Origin: an uncultured Eubacteriales bacterium
Lineage (GTDB): Bacteria > Bacillota > Clostridia > Christensenellales > CAG-138
DNA: 64,000 bases
Assembly: GCA_900546845.1 (NCBI GenBank)
Contig: UREK01000013.1
Coordinates: forward strand, 1-64,000
Direction of reading: 5' to 3'
Shown: positions 36,178 to 45,112 of the stretch, piece after piece
How the letters are laid out: every line of letters begins with the position of its first letter
Position numbering within the stretch: position 1 is the first letter of the stretch
The notes under the pieces: model-generated
Seen by the model: only the letters and a program-made list of their open reading frames with translations
Databases searched by the model: none
What the model was told of the DNA's origin: nothing
Position numbers and translations under genes: made by a program

Positions 36178-38010
36178 TCAGCTCAAAATCTCGCTTGCCG
36201 CTTCTTCGCGGAACTGGGTAGTATACAGGTCGTAGTAATAGCCGCGCAGGTTGAGCAGCTCGCGGTGCGTGCCGCTCTCCGTGATCCTCCCGCCACGGAT
36301 CACGAGGATGCGGTCCGCGTTGCGGATGGTGGAAAGCCGGTGCGCCACGATGAAGCTCGTGCGGTTCTCGAGCACCTTAGTGATCGCGTCCTGAATGAGC
36401 TGCTCGGTCTCCGTGTCGATGGAGCTCGTCGCTTCGTCGAGCACGAAGATGCGCGGGTCTGCCAGGATCACGCGCGCAAAGGAGATGAGCTGCTTCTCGC
36501 CCGTGGAAAGGCGCACGCCGCCCTCGCCTACCTCGGTGTCGTAGCCGCGCTCCTGCTTGAGGATGAAGTCCTCCGCATGCACCATGCGCGCCGCCGCGCG
36601 GACTTCTTCATCGCTCGCATCCTTGCGGCCGTAGCGAATGTTGTCCGCGATGGTGCCGGAAAACAGGTGCGGCGTTTGCAGCACATAGCCGAGGCTGTCC
36701 TGCAGCCAAAGCTGGCTGCGCTCCCGGTAATCCCGCCCGTCGATGAGCACCTGTCCCTCCGTCGGCTCATAGAACCGGCACACGAGGTTCACGATCGTGC
36801 TCTTGCCAGCGCCAGTTTCGCCAACGAGGGCGATGGTTTCGCCGGCGTCCACATGCAGGTTGAAATCCTTGAGCACCTTTTCCCCGCCCTTGTATGCAAA
36901 GGAAACGTTTTTGAATTCCACCTCGCCGCGGATCTCTTCCCAGTTTTCCCGCTTCGGGCTGAAACTGTCGCCATATTTGGCAACGACCTCCGGCGCGTCC
37001 ACGATCTCGCAGGGCGTGTCGATGAGCGAGATCACGCGCTCCGCGCTCGCCTGCGCGCTCTGGAGCTCCGCAAGGATGCCCGCGAGCTGCTGCACCGGCT
37101 CGAAGAAGTTCATCGTATAGGAGATGAACGCGCTGAGCGTGCCGATCGTCAGCGTACCAACCAGCACGCTATGCCCGCCGCTGTAAAGCGCAAGGCCCGT
37201 CCCGATGGAACCAAGGAACATGACGATCGGCATGAAGATGGCCGAAAGCACCGCCGCGCGGATGGAAGCCTTGCGCATCTCGCCCGTCAGCTCACGGAAC
37301 TCGCCATAGTTCGCCTCCTCGCGCACGAGGGTCTTGGTCGTCATCGCGCCCATGATGCCCTCGTTGAAAGCGCCCGTGATGCGGGAATTCGTCTTGCGGA
37401 CGCGGCGCTGGTATTTGAGGATCTTCTTCTGGAAATACATCGAGATCACCGCGAGCGGCGGGATCACGATGAGCGCGAGCAGCGCGAGTTTCCAGTTGAG
37501 CACAAGCATTGCCACCATTACGCCGATCACATAAGTAAGCGCCCAAAGGAGGTCCACCATGCTCCAGGCGATCATTTCAGAAAGCCTGCCCACGTCGCTG
37601 ACCATGCGGGCCATCAGGTAGCCGACGGCCGTTTTATCGTAGAACGAGAAGGAAAGCTCCTGCAGCTTGCGGAACCCTTCCTGCCGGATGTCGTAGGAAA
37701 CATCCATCTCGATGCGCCCCGCGCGTGCGACGAAGAGAAACACGCCGAACGCCTGGAAGCAGATCAGCAGCAGGTACAGCACGGCAAAAGCCGGCAGAGC
37801 GTTCAGGCTCCCTTCCATGATGAGATTGTCGATGGCGTACCGGTTCATCAGTGGGTAAATAATATCCACGATCGCAATGAGGATATTGGTCACGATGAGG
37901 GTCGCCGTGTTTTTCTTGTAGCGGAACGCGTAACGGAAAAGGCGCTTCCAAATGGAGAGATCCACCTTTACATCCTTATCGTAATCCTGTTCCAAGATGG
38001 CACTTGCCAT
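36178..38010 (-). CDS. ABC exporter half-transporter, canonical Walker B subunit
   Basis: A 610-aa fusion of six transmembrane helices (residues 30-320) with an ABC ATPase. Walker A GETGAGKST, Walker B FVLDEATSSID with catalytic Glu, and an altered signature LSTGEKQ instead of LSGGQ. Together with its partner this is the pattern of heterodimeric exporters such as TM287/288, LmrCD and BmrCD, in which one ATP site is degenerate. The ATG overlaps the partner stop codon (TAATG). Substrate is unknown; drugs or peptides are usual. Confidence 0.94.
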   Translation of the reverse strand: MASAILEQDYDKDVKVDLSIWKRLFRYAFRYKKNTATLIVTNILIAIVDIIYPLMNRYAIDNLIMEGSLNALPAFAVLYLLLICFQAFGVFLFVARAGRIEMDVSYDIRQEGFRKLQELSFSFYDKTAVGYLMARMVSDVGRLSEMIAWSMVDLLWALTYVIGVMVAMLVLNWKLALLALIVIPPLAVISMYFQKKILKYQRRVRKTNSRITGAFNEGIMGAMTTKTLVREEANYGEFRELTGEMRKASIRAAVLSAIFMPIVMFLGSIGTGLALYSGGHSVLVGTLTIGTLSAFISYTMNFFEPVQQLAGILAELQSAQASAERVISLIDTPCEIVDAPEVVAKYGDSFSPKRENWEEIRGEVEFKNVSFAYKGGEKVLKDFNLHVDAGETIALVGETGAGKSTIVNLVCRFYEPTEGQVLIDGRDYRERSQLWLQDSLGYVLQTPHLFSGTIADNIRYGRKDASDEEVRAAARMVHAEDFILKQERGYDTEVGEGGVRLSTGEKQLISFARVILADPRIFVLDEATSSIDTETEQLIQDAITKVLENRTSFIVAHRLSTIRNADRILVIRGGRITESGTHRELLNLRGYYYDLYTTQFREEAASEILS

Positions 38011-39848
38011 TACGCTTCACCTCCTTGGGTGCGAAGTTCATCTTCGAGTGCATTTTGAATTTCTGCAATGCGGCGGTACAGGCCGTCCTGCGCAAGCAGT
38101 TCGGCATGCGTGCCCTGCTGCACGAGCCTGCCGTGCTCCAGCACGAGGATGTTGTCCGCCTCGCAGAGCGTCGTGATACGGTGCGAGATGATGAACGTCG
38201 TCGTATGCTCGCGCCGCTTTTTGAGCGCCGCACGGATGGCCGCGTCGGTCTCGGTATCGACCGCGCTCATCGAATCGTCGAAGATCAGGATGGGCGCATT
38301 CTGCATCAGCATCCGCGCGATCGCCACGCGCTGCTTCTGCCCGCCGGAGAGCGTCACCCCGCGCTCGCCGACAATGGTGTCGTACCCGTTTTCAAAACTT
38401 TCGATCACATCGTGCACAGAAGCTACGCGGGAGGCTGCGTAAACCTCCTCGGCATCCGCTTCCGGACGCACGAGGCGGATGTTTTCCATGATCGTGCGCG
38501 AATAAAGGAACGGCTCCTGCAGGACGATCCCGATGTTTTTGCGCAGATGCCCGTACTCGATGTCGTTCACGTTCGTGCCGTCAATGTAGATCCCGCCGGC
38601 AGTGCAGGTATAGAGCCGCTGCAAAAGCTGCACGAGGCTCGTCTTGCCCGAACCCGTGGAACCGAGGATCGCGACAGTCTGCCCCGGCTGGGCCGTAAAG
38701 CTGATGTCGTGCAGCACGTCGTCATAGGTATCATACCCGAAGCAGACGTTGCGGAATTCCACTCGCCCGCGGATGGCCGGCTTTTCCGCGCGGCCGGGCT
38801 CCTGTTCTTCCGGTACGGAAAGGATCTCATCGAGACGGCCAAGGGAGACCGTCGCCTTGCCAAGATCCGCGAGCACGCGGCCGAGCTGGCGGACCGGCCA
38901 GGTGAGCATGCCCACATAGGAGGTGAACATCATCAGGTTGCCCAGCGTGAGTTCCCCCCTCACCACAAACACGATGCCCGCGAACAACGTAAGCGCAATC
39001 TGCGTATAGCCCACCGCGTCGGAAGCGCCCCAATAGATGCCCATCAGCTGCGTAAGCCGGAAGGTCTTGTCGCGGAAGTCCGCATTGCAAGCGGTGAACT
39101 TCTCCACCTCGTCCCGCTGCTGGCCGAACGCGCGCACCACGCGCACGCCCGCGAGGTTTTCCTGCAGCGTTGCGGAAAGTTTTCCCTCCGCCTCATCCGA
39201 AAGGGTGAACTGACGGCGCACCTTTTTGAAATAAACGAAAGAGGACACGCACAGCACGGGGAGCAGCACCATGGAAATGAGCGCCATGCGCGCATCCGTA
39301 GAGAACATGATATAGCACGCCACCGCCACCATTGCGACCGTACGGACGATCTCGAGCAGCTGCACAGAGATGAACCGGCGCACGGTATCCACATCGGAGG
39401 TGCAGCGCTGCACCAGGTCGCCGGTGGAAACATGCTTGTGGTAATCATACGGCACGCGCTGCAAATGGGAATAAAGAGCGTTCCGCAGCGTCATTGCCAC
39501 ACCTTCGGACGCAAGCGCCACATAGCGGCGCCGCAGATACGTTGCAAGGCCGTTGACAACCGTGCAGGCGATGAACGCCAGTGCGCAGAGCCAGATCTTC
39601 CCGCGCAGGAAGTCCCGCCCACCCCAGGAGTCGATCCAGCCCATGACCGCCGCAGGCAGGTTGCTCGCTTCCTCACCGAGCACATAGTCTACCGTGAAGC
39701 TCGTCACGAGCGGCCCGCAGTATGCCGCGATCACGGCGACGAGCAGGAACAGCGCGCCGAGCACAAGGTAGATCGTGCTGCCCTTGAGCGCCCGGGCCAC
39801 GAGCTGCCAGTTCAATTTCTTTTTGTGTTGCTTCTTTTCCGTTTCCAA
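38010..39848 (-). CDS. ABC exporter half-transporter, degenerate Walker B subunit
   Basis: A 612-aa partner with six transmembrane helices and an ATPase. Walker A GSTGSGKTSL and signature [15 protein letters not shown] are intact, but Walker B reads LIFDDSMSAVD: Asp replaces the catalytic Glu, as in the degenerate subunit of heterodimeric exporters. A TTG start at 39848 is preferred because GAGGGGG lies 6 nt upstream; an ATG seven codons earlier has no spaced site. First structural gene of the exporter operon, behind a leader peptide and terminator. Confidence 0.92.
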   Translation of the reverse strand: METEKKQHKKKLNWQLVARALKGSTIYLVLGALFLLVAVIAAYCGPLVTSFTVDYVLGEEASNLPAAVMGWIDSWGGRDFLRGKIWLCALAFIACTVVNGLATYLRRRYVALASEGVAMTLRNALYSHLQRVPYDYHKHVSTGDLVQRCTSDVDTVRRFISVQLLEIVRTVAMVAVACYIMFSTDARMALISMVLLPVLCVSSFVYFKKVRRQFTLSDEAEGKLSATLQENLAGVRVVRAFGQQRDEVEKFTACNADFRDKTFRLTQLMGIYWGASDAVGYTQIALTLFAGIVFVVRGELTLGNLMMFTSYVGMLTWPVRQLGRVLADLGKATVSLGRLDEILSVPEEQEPGRAEKPAIRGRVEFRNVCFGYDTYDDVLHDISFTAQPGQTVAILGSTGSGKTSLVQLLQRLYTCTAGGIYIDGTNVNDIEYGHLRKNIGIVLQEPFLYSRTIMENIRLVRPEADAEEVYAASRVASVHDVIESFENGYDTIVGERGVTLSGGQKQRVAIARMLMQNAPILIFDDSMSAVDTETDAAIRAALKKRREHTTTFIISHRITTLCEADNILVLEHGRLVQQGTHAELLAQDGLYRRIAEIQNALEDELRTQGGEA

Positions 39849-39969
39849 AGAAACACCCCCTCTTATCATCCTTTTCAGCTTTTTAAGCTGGCGGCCCCAC
39901 GCCGCCCGGTCTTTCAGGAAAGGACCGTCCGCTGCGGATATGCCCCTCTGCACAAGCCGTGCTGCGCAG

Positions 39970-39998
39970 AAAAAGGCCGCGGACGGATGTCCGCGGCC
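39970..39998 (-). terminator. Intrinsic terminator in the ABC exporter leader
   Basis: A perfect 10-bp stem GGCCGCGGAC/GTCCGCGGCC with loop ATCC on the transcribed strand, followed by five Ts. It sits between the leader peptide and the first exporter gene, 120 bp before the start codon, so it must be bypassed for exporter expression. Confidence 0.85.
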
Positions 39999-40025
39999 GG
40001 ATGATGCGTGAAAGCAGGCGGTTGC

Positions 40026-40106
40026 CTATGCCACGTCAACAAGCCGTGCGGACGTACGGATCCCATCGAATGCTGCACTGAGCTGGATCAAGTTGATCTT
40101 TGCCAT
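40026..40106 (-). CDS. Leader peptide of the ABC exporter operon (26 aa)
   Basis: A short frame with its own promoter and a strong AAAGGAG site 9 nt before the ATG. The peptide starts MAKINLIQLSAAFDG and ends RLVDVA. It is followed 27 nt later by a complete terminator and then the exporter genes. Within the coding part, GTCCGC (40048-40053) can pair with GCGGAC of the terminator 5-prime arm, a possible antiterminator. Ribosome-controlled attenuation of this kind is known for bmrCD. Being a small functional protein is the alternative. Confidence 0.68.
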   Translation of the reverse strand: MAKINLIQLSAAFDGIRTSARLVDVA

Positions 40107-40152
40107 GTTGCACGGCTCCTTTCTGTGAGAATTTGGCATTGCGCCGAGAATT

Positions 40153-40181
40153 ATTGTAGCATGCCTTCTCCAGGAATGCAA
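40153..40181 (-). promoter_or_regulatory. Promoter of the ABC exporter leader
   Basis: TTGCAT, 17-bp spacer, TACAAT, about 40 nt before the leader peptide ATG. Confidence 0.75.
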
Positions 40182-40201
40182 GCGGGAATATATATAAATC
40201 C

Positions 40202-41224
40202 TCACTTTTGGCGGGTATACGCTTCGAGCAGCGCCATCGTGTTCCTTACGCCGTCGATATGCGTGCGCTCATAGCCATGGGAGGCGTACACGCCTTGGCC
40301 GATTACGCAATGCCGCACGTCGTAGCCCGCGCGCAGCGCAACGTCCGCGTCGGAACCATAGCTCGGATAAACGTCCACGGCATAATCGAGTCCGTTCTCC
40401 TTTGCGCAGCGGATGAGCGCACTCGTTACCTCGTAATCGGACGGGCCGGAGGAATCCATCGCGCAGATGCTCACCTGCGTCTCGCTGCACGTAAGCCCCT
40501 CCCCGATGCAGCCCATGTCCACGGCGATGATCTCCTCCGTTTCCTGCGGGATGCCGGCGCATGCGCCGTGGCCGATCTCCTCGTTGGTCGTGATAAAAGC
40601 GTACACCTTGCGCGAAAGCGCTGCACCGCTCTCCTTCAGGCGCTTCGCATAGCCGAGCAGCACCGCGACGGAGAGCTTATCGTCAATGAAGCGGCTCTTG
40701 ATGTAGCCGCTCTGCGTCACCGTGGTGCGCGGATCAAAACAGACAAAATCGCCCACGCCGACGCCGAGCGCAAGGACGTCTTCCCGGCTCGCCACCTTTT
40801 CATCGAGCACGATCTCAAGCGTATCGAAGTCGCGTTTTACGTCCGGGAGTTTGGTGTTTACATGAGCGGAGGCGTTGACAACCTGGCAGGTGCCTCCATA
40901 CCGTTTTTCCGAGAAGCGCGGGATGACAATGCAGTTCTCCGCCTCCACGCTGCCCGCCACGAGCCCGCCGACACGCGCGACGCGGAGCCGGCCATTCGCC
41001 TTGACCTCCGCCACCATTGCGCCGAGGGTATCAATGTGCGCGCTGAGCGTAAGCGGGCGTCCTTCGCCGCCAAGATCCACCAAAACGCAGCCTTTGTTTG
41101 TAACCGTGGGCGTGAAACCGAGCTTCCGGAACTCCGCGGCGGTATACTCCGTAGCTGCGCGCGTAAAGCCGCTTGGGCTTGGGATCGCCGTGAGCGCCTT
41201 GAACTGATCGATAACGTATTGCAT
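40202..41224 (-). CDS. M42 family metallo-aminopeptidase (glutamyl aminopeptidase/YsdC-like)
   Basis: A 340-aa di-metal aminopeptidase. AHIDTLGAMVAEV gives the first metal His and Asp; SRFIDDKLSVAVLL the bridging Asp; FITTNEEIGHGAC the catalytic Glu pair; VDMGC and SYGSDADVALRAG further ligands; ASHGYERTHIDG the last His. AGGAGG precedes the ATG. It has its own promoter and is not obviously linked to the exporter, although its 3-prime end lies close to the exporter promoter. Confidence 0.94.
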   Translation of the reverse strand: MQYVIDQFKALTAIPSPSGFTRAATEYTAAEFRKLGFTPTVTNKGCVLVDLGGEGRPLTLSAHIDTLGAMVAEVKANGRLRVARVGGLVAGSVEAENCIVIPRFSEKRYGGTCQVVNASAHVNTKLPDVKRDFDTLEIVLDEKVASREDVLALGVGVGDFVCFDPRTTVTQSGYIKSRFIDDKLSVAVLLGYAKRLKESGAALSRKVYAFITTNEEIGHGACAGIPQETEEIIAVDMGCIGEGLTCSETQVSICAMDSSGPSDYEVTSALIRCAKENGLDYAVDVYPSYGSDADVALRAGYDVRHCVIGQGVYASHGYERTHIDGVRNTMALLEAYTRQK

Positions 41225-41277
41225 GCTGTCCTCCTGCTGGCGGAAACCGCCAGGTTGTATAGTTGTATATTGACTTA

Positions 41278-41306
41278 ATTATATTCCTGCCGCGCTTGTT
41301 TGACAA
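41278..41306 (-). promoter_or_regulatory. Promoter of the M42 peptidase gene
   Basis: TTGTCA, 17-bp spacer, perfect TATAAT, about 50 nt before the start codon. Confidence 0.75.
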
Positions 41307-41483
41307 TAGCGCGGCCGCCGCATAAACGCCTGGCATTGCGGCCCTGCAGCGGCAGCTGCGCCCGTCTCCCCTTGCCGGCAAGGCGTTTAAAGGCGGCGCA
41401 GGCAAAAATTCATTTTTCGCGGCCTGTTTTCATAGGCAGCATGGCCCGCCGCTGCATCTTCACAAACCATTTTGGCGCCCGTT

Positions 41484-42548
41484 TCAAACCACCATGCCAT
41501 ATTCGCCCGGGTTGCCGCCCTTGAAGTAGCGGTGCAGGTCATATGGTGAATAAATGCCGGAATCGGTCACGACGCCGCTCACAAGCGTGGGCGGCGTAAC
41601 GTCGAACGCCGGGTAATAGCCCTTTACGCCATCGCAGGCCGTCTTTACGCCCATCGCCTCCAGCACGAACGCAGGGTCGCGCAGCTCGATGCGCACGGTA
41701 TCCACCGTCGGGTGCCCATGGTCGGGCGCACCGGTCACGAAATATGGGATGCCCATATATTTTGCCGCGATCGCAATCTGGAATGTTCCAACCTTGTTCA
41801 CCACATGCCCGTCCAAGCAGATTGCGTCTGCGGCGCTCGTGAACACATCCACATGCTCCCGCTGCATCACATAGGCCGGCATGTTGTCCGTAATCACCGT
41901 CACGTCAAAGCCCATCTCGTGCGCGACGGTGGCCGTCAGCCGCGCGCCTTGGAAATACGGCCGCGTTTCCGGGCAGAACAGCCGGAAGGATTTCCCGCGC
42001 GCCGTTGCCGCCGCAAGCATTTTGCCGACGATCGTCTCCCCAAAGCACTGGGTCATCACCGTGCCGCCCGCCGGGATCATGTCCACCAGATACTCCGCCA
42101 TCTGCCCAACCTTGGCATAGCGCACGTCGTTGGCGGCGATCGCATATTCCACGATAGCGGCGCTCGCGTCCCGCCCGGCGGCAAGCGCTTCCTTTGCTGC
42201 GGCGAGCGAACCCGCCGTCACAAGGCGCATGCGCGCGGCAGTCGTAGGCCGCGCGTTCGTGATCGTTTCCGCCGCACGCTCCAAATATGCAAGCTGCTCG
42301 GCCTCCGGCAGCTTGCGGCATTCGTGCGCCGCAAGCGCCATGCCCATCGCCGCCGCGGTATATGGCCCAGCGCTTTGGGTGACCATGTCCGTCACCGCCT
42401 GCGCGACTTCCTCATGCCGCCTGCACGTGACAAATTCCACGCGGCGCGGGTAGACCCGGCGGTCCAAAATGCGCACCGCGCCATCTTCATACCATGCGAT
42501 GTTCTCATATTGCAGCATAAACGCAAGGCCATGATCCTGCCGTTCCAT
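41484..42548 (-). CDS. MtnA/eIF2B-alpha family sugar-phosphate isomerase
   Basis: A 354-aa member of the family that includes methylthioribose-1-phosphate isomerase and ribose-1,5-bisphosphate isomerase. Family blocks: GTVMTQCFGETIVGK (active-site Cys region), CPETRPYFQGARLTA, VTVITDNMPAYVM and DAICLDGHVVNKVGTFQIAI (Asp of the active site). It is divergent from textbook MtnA in its N-terminal third (the RGAPAIG-type motif is absent). It lies 21 bp downstream of the purine nucleoside phosphorylase gene, which suggests a nucleoside or pentose-1-phosphate salvage step; no other methionine-salvage gene is present. Confidence 0.82.
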   Translation of the reverse strand: MERQDHGLAFMLQYENIAWYEDGAVRILDRRVYPRRVEFVTCRRHEEVAQAVTDMVTQSAGPYTAAAMGMALAAHECRKLPEAEQLAYLERAAETITNARPTTAARMRLVTAGSLAAAKEALAAGRDASAAIVEYAIAANDVRYAKVGQMAEYLVDMIPAGGTVMTQCFGETIVGKMLAAATARGKSFRLFCPETRPYFQGARLTATVAHEMGFDVTVITDNMPAYVMQREHVDVFTSAADAICLDGHVVNKVGTFQIAIAAKYMGIPYFVTGAPDHGHPTVDTVRIELRDPAFVLEAMGVKTACDGVKGYYPAFDVTPPTLVSGVVTDSGIYSPYDLHRYFKGGNPGEYGMVV

Positions 42549-42569
42549 CTTTTCTTTCCCCCACCCTTG

Positions 42570-43391
42570 TTATATCCGTTCGATAATGTCCTTCACATAT
42601 GCGGAGAACGGCGCCGCGACGCGCTCCGCCGTCTCCCCTACCTCCTCAGCCGAAAGCGGTTGATCCAGCACGCCCGCCGCCATGTTGGTCATTACGGAAA
42701 GCGCGAGCACCGGGAGGCCGCAATGGGCCGCCGTGAGCGCCTCCGTAACGGTGGACATGCCCACTGCATCTGCGCCGAGCAGGCGCGCCGCGCGGATCTC
42801 CGCCGGTGTCTCAAACTGTGGGCCGGTGAAGAACATATATACGCCCTCGTATACGCGGAGGCTGCTCCTTTCCGCGCACGCGCGCGCGAGCGCGCGCAGC
42901 TCCGGCGTATAGGTTTTCGTCATGTCGAAAAAGCGCGGCCCAAATTCCGGGAGGTTTTTACCGCGCAGCGGGCTTGCGCCGGTGAGCTTGATGTGGTCGG
43001 AAAGGAGCATCACATCCCCCGGGCGATAGTTCTCGTTGACCGCGCCCGCCGCGTTGGTGAGGATGAGCGCCCGCACGCCGAGGAGCTTGAGCACGCGCAC
43101 GGGGATGACGAGCTGCTCGTAATCATACCCTTCATAAAAGTGAAACCGGCCGGACATGCAAACGATCCGCTTTCCCCGCACCGTGCCGAACACGAGCTTG
43201 CCTGCATGGGATTCCACCGTAGTCACAAGGAAGTTCGGGATGTCCGCATAGTCGATCGAAACCGGGTCCTCAAGTTCCTCTGCAAACGGCCCAAGGCAGG
43301 AACCGAGCACGATGGCGAGCTCCGGCACAAACGGCGCGCGTGCGCGGATGTATTCCGCCGCAGCCTCATAATGGGAAAATTCGTATTGCAT
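42570..43391 (-). CDS. Purine-nucleoside phosphorylase, trimeric type
   Basis: A 273-aa phosphorylase that splits purine nucleosides to base and pentose-1-phosphate. Motifs: IVLGSCLGPFAEEL, the phosphate site SHAGKLVFGTV and MSGRFHFYEGYD, LTNAAGAVN, and MFFTGPQFETPAEIRAARLLGADAVGMSTV. The usual GSGLG is GSCLG here. AAGAAGG precedes the ATG. It forms a two-gene unit with the MtnA-like isomerase, whose substrate could be the pentose-1-phosphate released. Confidence 0.95.
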   Translation of the reverse strand: MQYEFSHYEAAAEYIRARAPFVPELAIVLGSCLGPFAEELEDPVSIDYADIPNFLVTTVESHAGKLVFGTVRGKRIVCMSGRFHFYEGYDYEQLVIPVRVLKLLGVRALILTNAAGAVNENYRPGDVMLLSDHIKLTGASPLRGKNLPEFGPRFFDMTKTYTPELRALARACAERSSLRVYEGVYMFFTGPQFETPAEIRAARLLGADAVGMSTVTEALTAAHCGLPVLALSVMTNMAAGVLDQPLSAEEVGETAERVAAPFSAYVKDIIERI

Positions 43392-43453
43392 GGCGGCCTT
43401 CTTTCTTGAATTTGATATAGTATGTATAGAAAACGGCGGGCTTGCGCCCGGCT

Positions 43454-43761
43454 CAAGCGTCGATCAAGTGGCAGATGCCACTTGATCGAGGATTGCACAT
43501 CGCGCTTGCGCAAAAGAGGAACTTCCGGCGCGGGAGACGCGCCGGAAGCCACCTGCCTGCGACGGCCCAGAGGCCTAGGCCAGCGAGCGGTACAGAGCGA
43601 AGCGACCGCGAGTTAGGCGGGCAGGCGTGCGGCCAGCGCTCCGTGTAAAGAAAGCCTTGCGGCGCAAGGCTTTTCGCTCGCACCGCACAGGTCGCTGCTC
43701 GCGATTGGAAGTCAAGGGCTGCGGCCCTTGACAATCCCGGAGAGACTTTTTCGACATGCTG
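43454..43761 (+). repeat. TFR repeat, copy G (308 bp, with two nested extra modules)
   Basis: Plus-orientation unit between aroE/K and the phosphorylase gene. It carries the same extra module as copy F (about 43511-43630; hairpin CTTCCGGCGC/GCGCCGGAAG at 43522-43548) and, inside the second hairpin of that module, a further insertion of about 57 bp (about 43562-43618). Flanks share GGCGGGCTTGCGCCCG exactly at 43435-43450 and 43763-43778. Here the unit is reversed relative to the upstream gene, unlike copies B-D. Confidence 0.94.
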
Positions 43762-43762
43762 G

Positions 43763-43780
43763 GGCGGGCTTGCGCCCGCC
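43763..43780. terminator. Hairpin between aroE/K and TFR copy G
   Basis: Stem GGCGGGC/GCCCGCC with loop TTGC, 45 bp past the aroE/K stop codon. There is no T run on the minus strand. Its near-identical twin lies on the other side of the repeat at 43435-43452. Confidence 0.6.
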
Positions 43781-43824
43781 TGCATTGTATCATGCGCCGT
43801 TTTTGGCTGTCAAGGAAACGCGCC

Positions 43825-45111
43825 TTACGGCTGCATCTGGCCCCACCGCGGCAGAGAGGCTGCCGCGCACACCCTTTCGTATTCGCGCAGTACGGTTTCT
43901 GCGATGCGCTCCGCAGCCATCCCCGCGGCATTGGAGATAGAAACGTCCGCATAGCCGGTGTAAAGGCCAATGCGCGCATCGTACAGCCGTTGGAGCGTGC
44001 TTTCACCGCCCTGGGAAAGTGGGCGGCCCTCCGTCGCAAGCTCGGAAAGCGGGCGGTCCACGAAGAATACGCAGCCATTTTGCCGGAGCGCATCCATGCT
44101 TTCCTTGCGCACGACCGTCCCGCCGCCCGTGGAGATCACAAGCCCAGTCCGGCAGCCGAGCGCGCGGGAAGCCTCCACCTCCATGTCGCGGAAGGCGGGC
44201 TCCCCTTGCTGCGCAAAGATCTCCGGGATAGTCCTGCCCTGCGCCTGCTCGATGTAAGCATCCATGTCAATGAACTGACGCCCAAACTGCTTTGCGATCA
44301 GCTTTCCAAAATAGCTTTTGCCGCTGCCCGGCATGCCGATGAGCACGATGTTGCAGGCCTCTTCCATCAGACGCGTGCAGACCTCGCCGATACGCGCTTC
44401 CGGTATCTCTTTGCCGCTGAAAAGTTCCGCCGCCCGCTTGGCCTGCGCCACGAACATCGTAAGACCGCCCTCGCAGGGGATGCCGCGGTGCTCTGCCTCA
44501 AGCAGGAGCGGCGTGCGCAGCGGGTTGTAGATCATGTCCAGCACGCTGCGGCATTGCCGGAAGCCAGTGAGGCGGATGGGCTGGCCGCCGTTGTCCGGGT
44601 GCATGCCCACGGGTGTGGCATTGACGATCACCTCCGCGTCGCTGTGCAGCGCGTAGACGCTCGTGTAGTCCGCCTCTCCTCCGCCGGAAACGGAAACCAC
44701 CTCCCGCGCGCCTAGGTCTGCCGCAAAGGCCTCCGCTGCGGCCGCTGCGCCGCCCGTGCCGAGCATGAGCACCTTCGCGCCCCGCAGGTTCACGCCCGCG
44801 TGCTTCACCATCCACGCGAAGCCGTAATAATCCGTATTGTAGCCCTTCAGGCTGCCGTCCGGCTCCACCAGGAGCGCATTCACGCTCCCGATGCGCTCCG
44901 CCAGGGGATCGAGCGCATCGCAGAAGGGGATGACTGCCTTTTTGTATGGCATGCTTACCGTGAGGCCCTGGAACGCACGCCGCGCGAGGAATGCGCCAAG
45001 CTCCTCCGGCGGTACTTCATGCACCGCGAACGCATCGTTTCCAAGCAGCGCATGCACGCGCAGGGCGAACGAGTGGCCGAGGCGTTCCCCCAATACGCCG
45101 TATCCTTCCAC
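43825..45111 (-). CDS. aroE/aroK: Fused shikimate dehydrogenase-shikimate kinase (AroE-AroK)
   Basis: A 428-aa two-enzyme protein. Residues 1-250 are shikimate dehydrogenase: GERLGHSFALRVHALLG, LTVSMPYKKAV (catalytic Lys), GYNTDYYGF (catalytic Asp) and LGTGGAAAA for NADPH. Residues 253-428 are shikimate kinase: P-loop GMPGSGKS (259-266), DMDAYIE, STGGGTVVR and the lid GRPLSQGG. It makes shikimate 3-phosphate from 3-dehydroshikimate. A GTG start at 45111 is chosen: GGAGG lies 9 nt upstream and the pheA stop is one base before it. Last gene of the aromatic operon. Confidence 0.95.
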   Translation of the reverse strand: MEGYGVLGERLGHSFALRVHALLGNDAFAVHEVPPEELGAFLARRAFQGLTVSMPYKKAVIPFCDALDPLAERIGSVNALLVEPDGSLKGYNTDYYGFAWMVKHAGVNLRGAKVLMLGTGGAAAAAEAFAADLGAREVVSVSGGGEADYTSVYALHSDAEVIVNATPVGMHPDNGGQPIRLTGFRQCRSVLDMIYNPLRTPLLLEAEHRGIPCEGGLTMFVAQAKRAAELFSGKEIPEARIGEVCTRLMEEACNIVLIGMPGSGKSYFGKLIAKQFGRQFIDMDAYIEQAQGRTIPEIFAQQGEPAFRDMEVEASRALGCRTGLVISTGGGTVVRKESMDALRQNGCVFFVDRPLSELATEGRPLSQGGESTLQRLYDARIGLYTGYADVSISNAAGMAAERIAETVLREYERVCAAASLPRWGQMQP

Positions 45112-45112
45112 G

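Noticed and set aside
41324..41388. Large hairpin between the MtnA-like and M42 genes
   Set aside because: AAACGCC and GGCGTTT pair at the ends, but the interior fits poorly and no T run follows, so it is not annotated as a terminator.
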